Shown here in pieces: positions 13,801 to 25,300 of a stretch of 64,000 nucleotides of DNA. The stretch covers positions 17,339,433 to 17,403,432 of the forward strand of contig CM026430.1 of assembly GCA_014871385.1 (NCBI GenBank), written 5' to 3'. A program made the position numbers and the translations under genes. The stretch is from Ceratodon purpureus. Taxonomy: Eukaryota > Streptophyta > Bryopsida > Pseudoditrichales > Ditrichaceae. The notes beneath the pieces were generated by a model. That model was not told the origin of the DNA, did no database searches, and worked only from the letters and a program-made list of their open reading frames with translations. Every line of letters begins with the position of its first letter. Positions within the stretch are counted from its first letter, which is position 1.

Positions 13801-13970
13801 ATACCATAAATGTTTTGAAGAATGACCCCATTAGCAATTGTAGTTTGTTGTTGCTGCTGCATTGATTGAATAATGTGCTCATATTGACCATCCGTACCGC
13901 TTGTAAATCCTTCTGATGAAGGAAAGGCAACATCAACATCGTCCCATTCCCATCCGGTATCTACTTCCAT
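10822..13970 (-). pseudogene. DUF7869-type transposase-like gene, broken by a frameshift and two in-frame stops
   Basis: The frame runs from an ATG at 13,970 (MEVDTGWEW), just after a likely 3' splice site, to a TAG at 10,822, about 1048 codons. The N-terminal part has a Cys motif, CKVCHACF, and then the CQVCWEYKE segment. The core has IIDGMDQ, QADNCGRENKN and GHTHEDIDQRFS, which mark the DUF7869 family. The Asp/Glu spacing suggests an RNase H-like DDE nuclease (inference). After this come an RGG-rich stretch (11,290-11,520) and a BAH/Tudor-like tail ending VLWYQP. Three lesions are visible: a frame change where two frames overlap (12,690-12,747), an in-frame TAA (12,496-12,498), and an in-frame TGA (11,008-11,010) before WIPIDSIFTGW. 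Family similarity continues in frame across both stops, so they look like point mutations. Any product would be truncated unless the lesions are assembly errors. Confidence 0.75.
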
Positions 13971-14194
13971 AGAGTAGTCTGAATCCTTACAAGAGACTCT
14001 GGCACATATGAAAAAGAAGTAGCCACTCAATGTGAGATTTTAATGAAACATATCATAAAAATTTATTTAAATTCAACCTAATAGCAATTCATTACAAATT
14101 TCATTTTTATTCATTTTCTATAACTGAGTACATAAGATACATGCTTCCCTTGGACAAACCCTGACGCTTATCCAATTCTTCATTAGAGGCTTAG

Positions 14195-14800
14195 AAGTGA
14201 GACATATGTCTCCCACATCATCTGGAAATTATTTATTCATTTGATATAAAAAGGCCGTGGGGGAGACATATGCCTCCTCCACATACGGGCTTCCCCTGAA
14301 ATATTCATTTGAGTTAAGAGGGGGGAAGGTATATGTCACACCCACAGCCTTGCCCTCTTAACTGTAATGAATATTTTAGAGCAAGGCCGTTTGGGGGGAG
14401 GCATATGTCTCCCCTCCCTCTTAACTCCAATGAATATTTTAGGGCAATGCCGTTTGGGGGGAGGCATATGTCTCCCCCCCCCCCCTCTTAACTCCAATGA
14501 ATATTTTAGGGCAATGCCGTTTGAGGGGAGGCATATGTCTCCCCCCCCCTCTTAACTCCAATGAATATTTTAGGGCAATGCCGTTTGGGGGGGAGGCATA
14601 TGTCTTCCCCCCTCTTAACTCCAATGAATATTTTAGGGCAAGGCCGTCTGGGGGGGAGGCATATGTCTTCCCCCCTCTTAACTCCAATGAATATTTTAGG
14701 GCAAGGCCGTGTGGGGGGGAGGCATATGTCTCCCCCCCTCTTAATTGTAATGAATATTTTAGGGCAAGGCTGTGGGTGTGACATATGCCTTCCCTATTGT
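14195..14800. repeat. Tandem array of about 63-bp units with G-run/CATATG/C-run palindromes
   Basis: CATATG centres lie at 14,203, 14,267, 14,402, 14,465, 14,532, 14,597, 14,660, 14,723 and 14,782. In the regular part each is flanked by six or more G before and C after, giving a near-perfect palindrome. The spacer CTTAACTCCAATGAATATTT is shared. The units at about 14,262-14,340 lie in the opposite orientation to the rest, so the array contains an inversion point. It begins about 165 bp upstream of the DUF7869-type frame, in its promoter or leader. Open frames reading through it on both strands are artefacts of the repeat. Confidence 0.9.
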
Positions 14801-15500
14801 ACTTTTTATTAAAACTGTTAAATTAAGTCTCAACTTAATGAATTTAACTAATGCAACGGTGGTGAATGTGATTGGTTTTGTAATTTCTTTTCTTTGTATG
14901 TTATTTTATTTAATAAAAAGAGAGGCGGTGGGACATATGTTTAATCTTATTAATGATTCACTGATTTATAAAGAGAGAGGTATGAAGTAAGACATTTTTC
15001 ACTTGCCAATCTTGTTTTGCCATATTTCATAAAATAAAATTATTATGCTAAAAATAAGAATTTAAATGCATATGGAACAAAAGACATATTCAAACACTTA
15101 ATTGCCATAATAGAAGAAAATATTCTATGCTAACATAAAGGCAAAAAAAAATCCCGAAATCTTCAAAATTGTAGAATAGTCACAAAATCAATGACATCAT
15201 CGTTTTTCCAATCAAACCATGATGAATAACTCCTAAATAGTATGAATAATGGATTTTTGTTATATACATGGATTATACCCATTGATATGCTTAACATTTA
15301 CATATTTTTCTTAAAAAAAAAATTAGCCTATTTGCAATAGTTATAGAATTTTAAAGTTTTCCTAAACCCTAAACCAAATCCAGAATTTAAAAATAAAATA
15401 AAAATAAAATAAATAAATAAATAAAATTAATTTTCTTCTTAGATATTTCTCGTGCATCCGTGACTGCAACCTTTGTGCTTCCGTAACTGCAACACATGTA
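14801..15500. other. AT-rich spacer between the divergent genes of the transposon
   Basis: Very AT-rich DNA with poly-A/AAAT runs (15,390-15,430) and no recognisable frame. One further ACATATG lies at about 14,934. This is probably the outer part of a shared promoter region. Confidence 0.4.
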
Positions 15501-17043
15501 CAGACATACACCAACAGAACACAGTTCAAGAGAGAGACAAAAGCAAAAGCGAACCAGCACACACAGGACACTATAGGTCCACTTCAATACAAACGTACCC
15601 ACTGCTGTCCTCGACTCAAACGCCGCCACCGCTGTCTTCCACGCTTCGCTACCTCTCCCTTCCACGCCGCTCTTGCTTTCTCCGCAAGCGCTATTCTCGA
15701 AGCTGCAAGCTCTATCGCTGCACTGTTTTCGAAGCTACAAGCGCTGTTTTCGGAGGTGCTAGCTCTATCGCCGCCTTCGCTATCTCCGCCAGCCCGGTAT
15801 TCCACGCCGCCAGCGATCGAACTTGCTGAGGTCGTCGACAGGTCAAGTTTTCGACGACAGGTCAAACTTGCTCCGCCAGCCCTGCTATCGACGCCGCCAC
15901 CGAACAAAAGTGCTCAGCTCAGCTCGACGTCATATCTAGTCTCAACTAGGTAACTGCCTCTCAATCCTTGTGCTCTTTCTGTTCTGGAGTTCAGCTTCTG
16001 AGACAATCTCATCGGCTTCTTGGCTTCTTGGATTTTGATGAATGTATTGGGATTCTGATTTGGTGCAGGCTTGGAGACGCTTTCAATCAGCGGGTTCGGT
16101 ACTTAGCCTCCGTGCCGTGCTCTCAGCCTTGAAACCCTAGGTGTGCGTTCAAGTTGTCATCATCTGAGCAGTGGACCGTTCCTCTTGCGTAAATCTCAGG
16201 TATTTATCTAGGTTGTACAGGTTAGGGAAAAAGTTGCTCTCTTCTCGTGTGTTACTTGGGTTAGATATCTCCCACTCTCAAGCCTAGGAATGAGAAGCTC
16301 TGGATGTTTCCCACAGCAAATTTTCAGCGTACATGTTGCAAAGAGTTCAACAAATTAGTTTACTGTACTTGTTTGATGGTCTTCAAGCTTGGCCGTGAAT
16401 ATGTGGGGTCATGGGGTTTCTTTTTGGTTGAAGTGAAAAAATTGGAAGGTTTCAGAGGGATGCAATGAAATTACATGGTGTAGCAACGTTTAATTACATC
16501 AACTATTTTTCTTTACATACATCATCGCAATAACTACCTCCCCTCTCTTCTATTTCTTTCCAATTCTCATCAAAATTTTAATATATAATATACTTGAGAT
16601 AGGCACATGTTCCACTGTCATAGATTTTACATTTTATTCCGTACGAAGAGGGAGGTGGTGAGGCATATGCCACACCCCTTTACTATTTCATTTTTTAGCA
16701 CAAAGTCATTGTAGGAAAATGTGTGGGGGGGGGTGAGGCATGTGCCACACCCCTTTACTTTTAAAATCCTAGCACTAAGTCCTTGAAATAGGAGAGGAGG
16801 TGAGGCATATGCCACACCCCTTTACTTTTTTTATTTCTACCCATAAAGTCTTTGAAATAGAAGGAAGGGGCGGGTGAGGCATGTGCTACACCTCTTTTGT
16901 TTAAGGTTTTCAAGTAGCTAGTGGGACACCAACATTGCTTTCAAGTTTATATTATATAGCTTATTGTAAAAGTGAGGCATGTATTTTTTTCCTTTTGTGC
17001 CTGAAATACAAATACAACTTTTGTTTTCTATTTTGTAGGATTT
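15501..17043 (+). promoter_or_regulatory. Leader of the VDGQH gene with two likely 5' UTR introns
   Basis: Composition changes to GC-richer, CT-rich DNA at about 15,560-16,200, as expected of a transcribed leader. Good splice borders suggest exon 1 ending at 15,949 (ACTAG then GTAACT), exon 2 at 16,069-16,199 (GGTGCAG before it, CTCAG then GTATTT after) and exon 3 from 17,039 (TTTTGTAG before it). Open frames at 15,470-15,950 look like chance frames in skewed sequence. The second palindrome array lies inside the second intron. Confidence 0.5.
16655..16985. repeat. Second array of CATATG/CATGTG palindromes, inside a leader intron
   Basis: Four to five units of about 67-75 bp. Each contains GAGGCATATGCCACACCCC or the CATGTG variant (centres at 16,664, 16,739, 16,806 and 16,880, weaker at 16,976), followed by CTTTACTTTT and AAGTC-TTG. 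The GAGGCATATG core is shared with the array at 14.2-14.8 kb while the spacers differ, so the core is the conserved part. Confidence 0.85.
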
Positions 17044-20000
17044 ATGAGGCAATTTGCAATGCCACCGCCACGAGAGAAAGAATTTGTAAAAATGTCAAAG
17101 ACTCCAAAGCCTTCGGATGCTTTTAAAGATTATGGATGGTATCTTACACGAGATGACAAACGCGTTATTCTAAAAATCACTCATTATTCTTGGGGAGAAG
17201 GAAAGGTTTTATGTTCAAAGATATGGAAAAGAGGATGCTCTGTTCAAAAAATTGTGGCTCCAGCTTCTTCAGGGGAAGAGGGTACTTGCGAGATTTTTGT
17301 TATACCAAATGCAAAAACCGGTGTTACTTCTTTTGTTCTGAAAACTTCCAATATTATTGGAAGTTTAGATGATTTGGCTGGCATGAAAATTACAGGTCTA
17401 CCAAAAGCACGGAAATGGTGGACAGAGTTGAAGGAGACAAGGCAAAATCTTTGTACTTCTATGCTGAATGTATTCATGAGTTTGAGTGAAGCAGAAGAGA
17501 TGGAGTTGACTGACTTCATGGATGCTCATGAGCGTTTTGCCTCAGTTGGAGACAATTCAAATATTATAGGTTTGGAGAAGCCAAATCGTCCAACAGCAGA
17601 CAAAAAATGGTATGGAGCACTATCATTTCCGGAAGATCATTCTCAACATGAGGATTCACAGATTCATAATCAATCACTTCCTGTAGTTCCTGCTCCATTT
17701 GAATTTGGAGAGCTCCGTGGAGGAAATTCACGTTTTGAACTGACAACTGATGATCTTGTTGCATCGACTCAAGAACCCTCTCGAGCTATTTCCAAAGGAA
17801 AAGGAAAAAAACTTGTTAGCTCTAAGAAGAGTAATGAGAAATCTATGGGGAAGGAATTATTAGATCCCCCATCTCAAGATGAAATTGACAAAGGATACAT
17901 TTTTGGAAGGGATTTCTCTTTTATGGTTGATATTGATCATGTGAGAGCTCCAACGAATGGATTCACTAATCAACGCATCCTCAATGTGAAGAATGCAGAA
18001 AAAGTTTACAATGCATTGCGATCAAGGCAGTTGGTAGAAAATCATTGGATAACTGTACGTCCAATGTATTATAAAGACCCCAATGGCATTGTTGAAGGAG
18101 AAACTCATTTCAAAGGAAAGAATTCAAAACAAGAATTCTTGAAATGCTTAGAAGAAATGCCCGGAGATTCCCTTGACGAGAAAAGAGAATCATTTCTGAA
18201 AGGCACTGTATTTGAGCCAGTGGATGGACAACATATTGTACACGCTTGTAGTATTTTGGCAAGACGTGATCTCGAATCTCAATCACTTTTGAAGGAGGAG
18301 TACGACAGTATATTTTCAAGACGACCTGCCACGCTTGTTCTTTATGATGATGATATCACGTATTTATTTTCATCAACAAGATTGAATGACATTACAACAA
18401 ACAGAAAGTACCACAGTACTATAGGTGAAATGTTGGAGAAAGGAAGATTACTGTGGGATACTCTTGGTTGCCCAAATGCAGATGATGACAGAAAAAAAGA
18501 TTTTCTGCGTTGTTTGCCAGGAATTACAAGCCAACGGTTGGGTGTAGGTGAGACCTTCTACAAAGATATGAGAATCAAATTTCGTGATTATGTTTCTATG
18601 ATTACACTTCCAGATACATGTTGGGGAGCATTGAAGGCCATGTGTGATGCCTATGATAACGGACTTACTTTCAAGTCAAAGAAGCAACGAATTACAGAGC
18701 TTGTTAGTCCAACAGTCTACAGTGGGAAAAAGTCAAAAGCCTCAAGTGGAGACCGTCCAAGTATGTCTATTGGCTGGCTCCGACCTCTTCAAGGTTTAAC
18801 TGCGAATGAACACATCATGCTGTGTAAAATGGCAACAGCGGATTCTTTGGACACAGAGCAAGAAATTTATTTCGCCGGCGGAGATGATGGAAAATCATTA
18901 CAACATTGGTGTGAGGTAGCGAAACTTCGAGCTGGCATTCAAAATGCCTTCAAATGGTTGGAAGCTGGTCACGAAAATCTACTTGGTGAGAACAAGAATT
19001 GGTTACAAGTAGATGTGGAGAAGTTTGGAGGCAAGGATGCACTGGATTATTTTGCAAGGAATATTTCAAAAGGTCCTGATTTTCAGAAGCATTGGAGCCA
19101 TATCAATCCTCAAACTGCCTATGGTAAACAGCGCAAACATGTTGATTTGATTCCTCGCGATGTGATTGACCATCACATGCTAGTTTCACGCGGTGGTTTG
19201 GGGCTTTATTTCAATGGAAAAGCCATTCCACGGGAAGAAGATGGTGATTGGAAAATGAAATTTAATTATGAAGGAGCAGGTGGATATGGATTTCATACTG
19301 AAGTGAAGATTGGTGATTCCATTTTTAAAATCAATGAAGGTTCATTAGGAAGAAGTGCATTGTGGGTGTTTGACTGTCGATATGGACCTGAAGGTGGTTA
19401 TTGGTCTAAGGCAGAGTACTCATCGGTAGTTGAGAAGATCAAGATATGGATGGGAGAAGTCAAGAGATGGAATGCGCTTTTCATGCTACCAGCTGGAGAG
19501 AATGCAGAACACATCAAGAATTTGATGTGTTTGGATAATATTGCGGAATATTATGTTCAGGTTGGAATATATATCTTTGGTTCACAATCGGAGAGAACTG
19601 GTTTAGTTGTCAAAGATGGACCAAAAGCCGTTGCCAAATTCTCTCCACTTGGACAATATATTATTGTTTTACATCATCCTCCTAAATCATTTTTGGAGGA
19701 TAATTTTGCTAAAGATAAGCAAAATATTGCTTCGTATTATATTGAGTCAACACATGGATGGAATATATGTTCCAAGTTTCGGAACGCTCGTTGTCCAGCC
19801 GTTATTGAAGCCTTGATTAGTCACTTTTATCGAACAGATTGGGTGATAATCATGGAGGGATTCTCTCACATGATAGAAAATGTTAGTGGAAGAGTTGAAC
19901 AACTCATTCTTATGGAAGGAAATCCAGAAATGCATCTATGGCTTGAGAAGTGGAAAGAAGTTTATGTTGATAAGGTTCGAGAGCTGCTTCCAATTAAAGA

Positions 20001-20403
20001 TCCGCTTTGGTTGGACAAAGAAAGTGAATCACTTGATGAAGACAGTCGTTCTGATTCTGAAGAGGGTGATGAAGAAAGTTCATCACCAACAAATAAACGC
20101 AAAAGAAGTATTAATGAGGGAGTTCATCATCAAGGGAAGAAAAAAAAAATTGTTGAAGCTATTGGTGAGGAAGACTCCACCATTTTATGTACACATGATC
20201 CTCACTTACCATCTGCTGAAGTCCGCAACGAAGGAGATAATCAAGAAGCTGGCGGATCTAAGGTTGTTGGTCTTAATGAGGACGAATTAACTGAGGTTAA
20301 TAATTCTGTAGCTAAAGCAGCCCATTATGGAGAGAATGCTTTGATAGCTGAAAAGGATATTTATTCTTTGGGGCTAGGTTTTACAGAGTCTCAACAGCAT
20401 TAG
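17044..20403 (+). CDS. Unknown 1119-aa protein with a ParB/sulfiredoxin-like VDGQH region
   Basis: A single uninterrupted exon; the first ATG after the likely splice acceptor is used, and M17 is an alternative start. I do not recognise the protein as a whole. Residues about 285-440 read like a ParB/Srx-type nuclease fold: VDIDHVRAP, then QRILNVKNAEKVYNALRSRQ, then FEPVDGQHIVHA (390-401), where DGQH sits at the position of the ParB/DndB signature. A longer middle part (about 680-960) includes LVSRGGLGLYFNGKA, VLHHPPKSF and RCPAVIEALISHF. The C terminus is acidic, with a KRKR/KKKK nuclear signal at about 1020-1040. The order ParB-like then C-terminal domain resembles prokaryotic ParB-methylase fusions, but I see no DPPY or FxGxG methylase motif. 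It is the only intact gene of the transposon, so it is either an accessory factor or the real recombinase. Confidence 0.7.
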   Translation: MRQFAMPPPREKEFVKMSKTPKPSDAFKDYGWYLTRDDKRVILKITHYSWGEGKVLCSKIWKRGCSVQKIVAPASSGEEGTCEIFVIPNAKTGVTSFVLKTSNIIGSLDDLAGMKITGLPKARKWWTELKETRQNLCTSMLNVFMSLSEAEEMELTDFMDAHERFASVGDNSNIIGLEKPNRPTADKKWYGALSFPEDHSQHEDSQIHNQSLPVVPAPFEFGELRGGNSRFELTTDDLVASTQEPSRAISKGKGKKLVSSKKSNEKSMGKELLDPPSQDEIDKGYIFGRDFSFMVDIDHVRAPTNGFTNQRILNVKNAEKVYNALRSRQLVENHWITVRPMYYKDPNGIVEGETHFKGKNSKQEFLKCLEEMPGDSLDEKRESFLKGTVFEPVDGQHIVHACSILARRDLESQSLLKEEYDSIFSRRPATLVLYDDDITYLFSSTRLNDITTNRKYHSTIGEMLEKGRLLWDTLGCPNADDDRKKDFLRCLPGITSQRLGVGETFYKDMRIKFRDYVSMITLPDTCWGALKAMCDAYDNGLTFKSKKQRITELVSPTVYSGKKSKASSGDRPSMSIGWLRPLQGLTANEHIMLCKMATADSLDTEQEIYFAGGDDGKSLQHWCEVAKLRAGIQNAFKWLEAGHENLLGENKNWLQVDVEKFGGKDALDYFARNISKGPDFQKHWSHINPQTAYGKQRKHVDLIPRDVIDHHMLVSRGGLGLYFNGKAIPREEDGDWKMKFNYEGAGGYGFHTEVKIGDSIFKINEGSLGRSALWVFDCRYGPEGGYWSKAEYSSVVEKIKIWMGEVKRWNALFMLPAGENAEHIKNLMCLDNIAEYYVQVGIYIFGSQSERTGLVVKDGPKAVAKFSPLGQYIIVLHHPPKSFLEDNFAKDKQNIASYYIESTHGWNICSKFRNARCPAVIEALISHFYRTDWVIIMEGFSHMIENVSGRVEQLILMEGNPEMHLWLEKWKEVYVDKVRELLPIKDPLWLDKESESLDEDSRSDSEEGDEESSSPTNKRKRSINEGVHHQGKKKKIVEAIGEEDSTILCTHDPHLPSAEVRNEGDNQEAGGSKVVGLNEDELTEVNNSVAKAAHYGENALIAEKDIYSLGLGFTESQQH

Positions 20404-20881
20404 ATTTATGGATGTGTAATACATTGATGGCAGTATTTGTCATAACTGTAGGTTGGTTTTGTTTTGTAATGTGACACTTTTTATCATCTATAAATTATAC
20501 AATGTGTTATTTTCTAATGAGTATTCATTGATTTTTTTGAATATGTTCCATCTATGTAAATTTGACAATGATGTATTACCTCTATAATACTAGAACTACA
20601 TATCTACACTTTATTTCTACAAACAAAAATAATTCACAAATCAACTTCTACTTTTATATTACAAATATCAAGGAAAAATAAAATATTTCTTAATTATTTC
20701 AAATCTATATTTGATGATCAATTAAATTAGATAAGGCTTCATGGTCTTTGATGATTTCCATTGGTTCAGAATTATGCTGAATAATAAATTCATATGATCA
20801 AAAACATGTTTTGTGCCATAATATTATCAATTAAATGTTAAAAAATTATCTTAAAAAAAAACCGTACATGGCTATGTACAC
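20404..20881. other. 3' flank of the VDGQH gene up to the right TIR
   Basis: AT-rich, no gene. It would hold the 3' UTR. A small inverted repeat, GTACATGGCTATGTAC, lies at 20,864-20,879 just inside the right TIR. Confidence 0.4.
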
Positions 20882-20900
20882 TTTTAACGGAACCGGTGTT
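20882..20900 (-). repeat. Right terminal inverted repeat of the 10.6-kb transposon
   Basis: TTTTAACGGAACCGGTGTT, the exact reverse complement of the left end, followed by ATGT at 20,901-20,904 as the duplicated target. Confidence 0.85.
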
Positions 20901-21119
20901 ATGTGAGTAATACTTGAAACCATGTATCCAATGTGTATGAGTTAAAAATGGAGCATGTAATAGAAGGATATCTTTGTCTTCCAAAAAAGATTTATTTTCT
21001 GGCATTTCCCATATAAGTCCCGTACAAATTTTGATGAAGTATGATTTTTGTTCATCTATGATAGCCGAGATTTTCAAGATTCCACCCAAAAAAATTTGCT
21101 CCATCTTTTGAACTCTATA

Positions 21120-21382
21120 TACCGTAGCTTACTAGCATCTTTGTCCAAAAATAATTCTAAAAATAGAAAAAAATTAGAAAATTATGAAGTCAAAAAAACG
21201 AAATTAGAATAAATTAGTTTTTCCAATACTTTGTTAATTCTTAGCCATTTAAGGTCATTTTTACTGATTTTTGGCTAAAAAACAAAAATTAAGAAATTGA
21301 GTTTCCTCGTGACGAACATCATTTTTTCAAAATAATTAAATATTCGACTGTGCATGGACGAAGCTGCTAGTAGGCTACGGTA
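21120..21382. mobile_element. 263-bp MITE with TACCGTAGC ends and TA duplication
   Basis: The left end, TACCGTAGCTTACTAGCA, matches the reverse complement of the right end (TACCGTAGCCTACTAGCA) at 17 of 18 positions. TA flanks both sides (21,118-21,119 and 21,383-21,384). The interior is AT-rich with no frame. Size, TIR and TA duplication fit a Tc1/mariner-type or similar MITE; the family is not assigned. Confidence 0.7.
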
Positions 21383-21387
21383 TATAT

Positions 21388-22394
<1,007 letters not shown>

Positions 22395-25300
22395 TTATGC
22401 ACGATGGTTTGGAGAACGAGAACTGCGTTGGTGGTGGTAACCAAGATTTGCAGGATGGTTATGTACTGTAGAATTTGGTGGCGAGTGCGAAGATCTTAGT
22501 GGATGGTGGCGATGAAGTTGATTCCAATCTGACCTAAAATATTTTTTAGAATTAGTTTCATAATGAGATTTTTGTTTACTACAATGATCTCGTCCTCGTC
22601 CTCTTTCTCCTTGATCACGTGTAGGCACTCTTCTTGGAGATGCTCGTTCATTTTCTCTATAGCGGTGTTCAACCTTGCGGTACCTCTCACGCTCTCGGTC
22701 TCGCTCTTTTTCACGCATAAATTTTTCTTTTTCTTTTTCTTTATCAACATTCTCATAATTTGCTAAAATATCATCTTTATCACGCATTACACGTTCATCT
22801 TCTCTTAGCTTTTCTTTTCGAGCCTAAACAAAATCAGTATAAGGAATTATGTTACTTTGAATATATTATTAATTTTATTGCACTTTAGGTATTTATAAAG
22901 ACAAATATGAATGGTTTTATAATACTTTATATTTATCTCCTAGATTAATTCTAAATATACCAATTTGAATTGAATTTAAATATAAGTGATGAATGATATT
23001 TATAATAATTCAAAAAACTATTTTGTCTTAAGTCTATTTTTGAAGCAAGTATTTTTAATTATAACATTGAATTTGGATCAACATAGAAAATATTCAATTA
23101 GAAATATCTGGACTTCAATTGAGAATAATAGCGATATTACCTGATATTCAATCACATACTCTCGAACTAAGCCAAATCCTACGTGTTGTTTGCCAGTCAT
23201 ATGAGATTGAGTGCGTTCAGTGGCATCGTTTGCCACTAAGAAAGATCCACAAGTTTCACATAATGCCATTTTCTTTTCCTGAGAGAGAATAAGTCCCCTC
23301 TCATTATTGATTTGTTGTGTCATGATGGCCTTCTCTACATTCAAAACATCCACCTAGAACATAAAAGTAATTTAATTGTTGTATGTCAAAATATAAATAT
23401 AAATATATATTTGAATGATGTTTATTATGTACATGACTTACTATTATTTTTGACTACAAATGCTGATATGAAAAATCATGGACAATTGATTGTATAAAAA
23501 ACATGGATATTCACAAGAAAAGGCTGGCTGGAGCCTGGGGGCGTAGCAGCTAAGTGTCAATGAAATTCACCTTCTTCATCAAGGCCTCAGCCTCGTCCAC
23601 TTTGCCCTCCTCCCCAAAGGTTTCAATTTCCTCCAAGAACTTCTTGATGCTCTCTTCAATGTTCACAAGCTGATCAGATTTCTCGGTGGAAATGGGAATC
23701 AAGCTGGAGGTGTCCATGTCCTGCGCAAGTCTTTCTCGCCCTCGTCGAACCTTCCGATCCAAATCTTGAACCTGAAGGAAGTGTACAGGACACAACACAA
23801 CTTACTACGGAGTACTACGCAATGTCCATCTCATCCTCGTCCTCATCCTCATCCTCATCCGCATCCTCATCAATTCTGATCAGTCTCACTCCTCATCCCA
23901 TTACAAAAGATGACAACATTGTGTTTAGTCCTAAGTTATCACAAAGCTCCACTGATACTGAGACAGGGCTAAAACTGCAGGAGCATTATTTGGTGAGTAA
24001 ATTTCTATCCTTGTTTTTTTTTATTCAGCAAAAGCTTCTTCTTCTATTTAGTTATTCAGGAACTGCGTTTTCCAACTCTTATGCCTACAAATATAGAATG
24101 TCATAAAAAACGGTATTCAAAAAAGACATAGAATGTCTACTGTGTGCACCAATAATGAACCTTTAATAAAATTACATACTTCTTTTTTAGATCAAACTCA
24201 CCAATTTTTCACAAAATTGGAAAAGCTCAGCTTCAAAACGAGAGACATACATGTCATGCCGTGTCGACATGTCATAGCTGAAATACATGTCACATAGTCA
24301 TTTTTGGAACTAAATTGCAATTCCTTAAACAACACAATAACTTGCAAATGACTTCAAGAGAGTTGGTTACTTGCAACAAGTATAATAAAACTAAAAATTA
24401 ATTTATTAGTTTCAAATATAATCCATCGATAATATTCAAAAGCCAACATGTAAAGTATATGCTTGGACATATTAATCGTTTTTCATTTCAACAAGGTTTG
24501 AAAGCATCATATGACTCCAACTCCAGGTTCAATGAGTTGAAATATGAATCGATCCAATTTGAGATGTTTCATCAAATTAATCATTTCTGTTGTAAAACGT
24601 CTAATAAGCTTGTAGATTCTAAAGAACTTGATCTAGCACTTTGGAATTGATTCTACAGTCCAATGCATGTTTGGCATTCAAATGCTTATTATTTTATACT
24701 ATTTTCAAATATACAGATCTTGGTGGATATTCTACATATTTATGTAATGTATGGTTGAGGTGAAAACCATAATTAAATTTTGCAAAATACCAAAATTTTC
24801 TTTAATAATAAAAAATGAAAAAAATGAGTTAAAGAATTATATTCATGGAAGTTCAAAGAATGCAATTTTTTAAACCAAAAAAGTAGCTAAACTGAGTCCA
24901 ACTTTATTAATAAAGCTGGTAAAGATTGAGAATTTGTTCGTCAAAAAGTTTCAAAAGAATATATATTTAATTACCGAACTCGCAACAAGGAACATGATGA
25001 GTCTGCTTTGAATTTATCATGTGGCCTTCAAAATTGCAAATTGGTAGTCACCTTTCCTTAAGCTTGGGATCATGAATCTTTGGGCAGGGCCCTGCATGCA
25101 GCACATAACAAAGTGATCACAATCACGAGGATCAGGAATAAAATTCTAGGATGCTAATTTTATCTCAATTGCCAAAAAAATTATGGAATTATCTTTAAAG
25201 TCATCTTCAGTTCTTAGAAGATACCATGAGGTTTGTTCTATCGTATTATTATTTTTCAATCAAGATGGTTAGGAGGTATGGAAGAATATGGTGATATGGA

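Larger units (their letters stand above)
10305..20900. mobile_element. 10.6-kb TIR DNA transposon carrying DUF7869-type and VDGQH-type genes
   Basis: The ends are a perfect 19-bp inverted repeat: AACACCGGTTCCGTTAAAA at 10,305-10,323 and its reverse complement at 20,882-20,900. Both sides are flanked by ATGT (10,301-10,304 and 20,901-20,904), read as a 4-bp target site duplication. A 2-bp TA duplication with ends starting ACACCGG is an alternative reading. The interior holds two divergent genes: a DUF7869-type gene (-) ending about 500 bp from the left TIR, and a 1119-codon gene (+) ending about 480 bp from the right TIR. Palindrome arrays lie between them. The symmetry and exact ends strongly suggest one unit that moved together. 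I cannot assign it to a named superfamily: ends and duplication length do not fit CACTA, hAT, MULE, piggyBac or Helitron. Confidence 0.8.

Noticed and set aside
14367..14812. Several overlapping proline/glycine-rich frames on both strands
   Set aside because: All are read-throughs of the 63-bp tandem array, which lacks stops in several frames.
15473..15953. 118- and 107-aa frames
   Set aside because: Ser/Arg/Ala-rich chance frames in a GC-skewed leader; open on both strands with no conservation.
23822..24106. Poly-Ser frame
   Set aside because: Microsatellite inside a LUC7 intron on the opposite strand.
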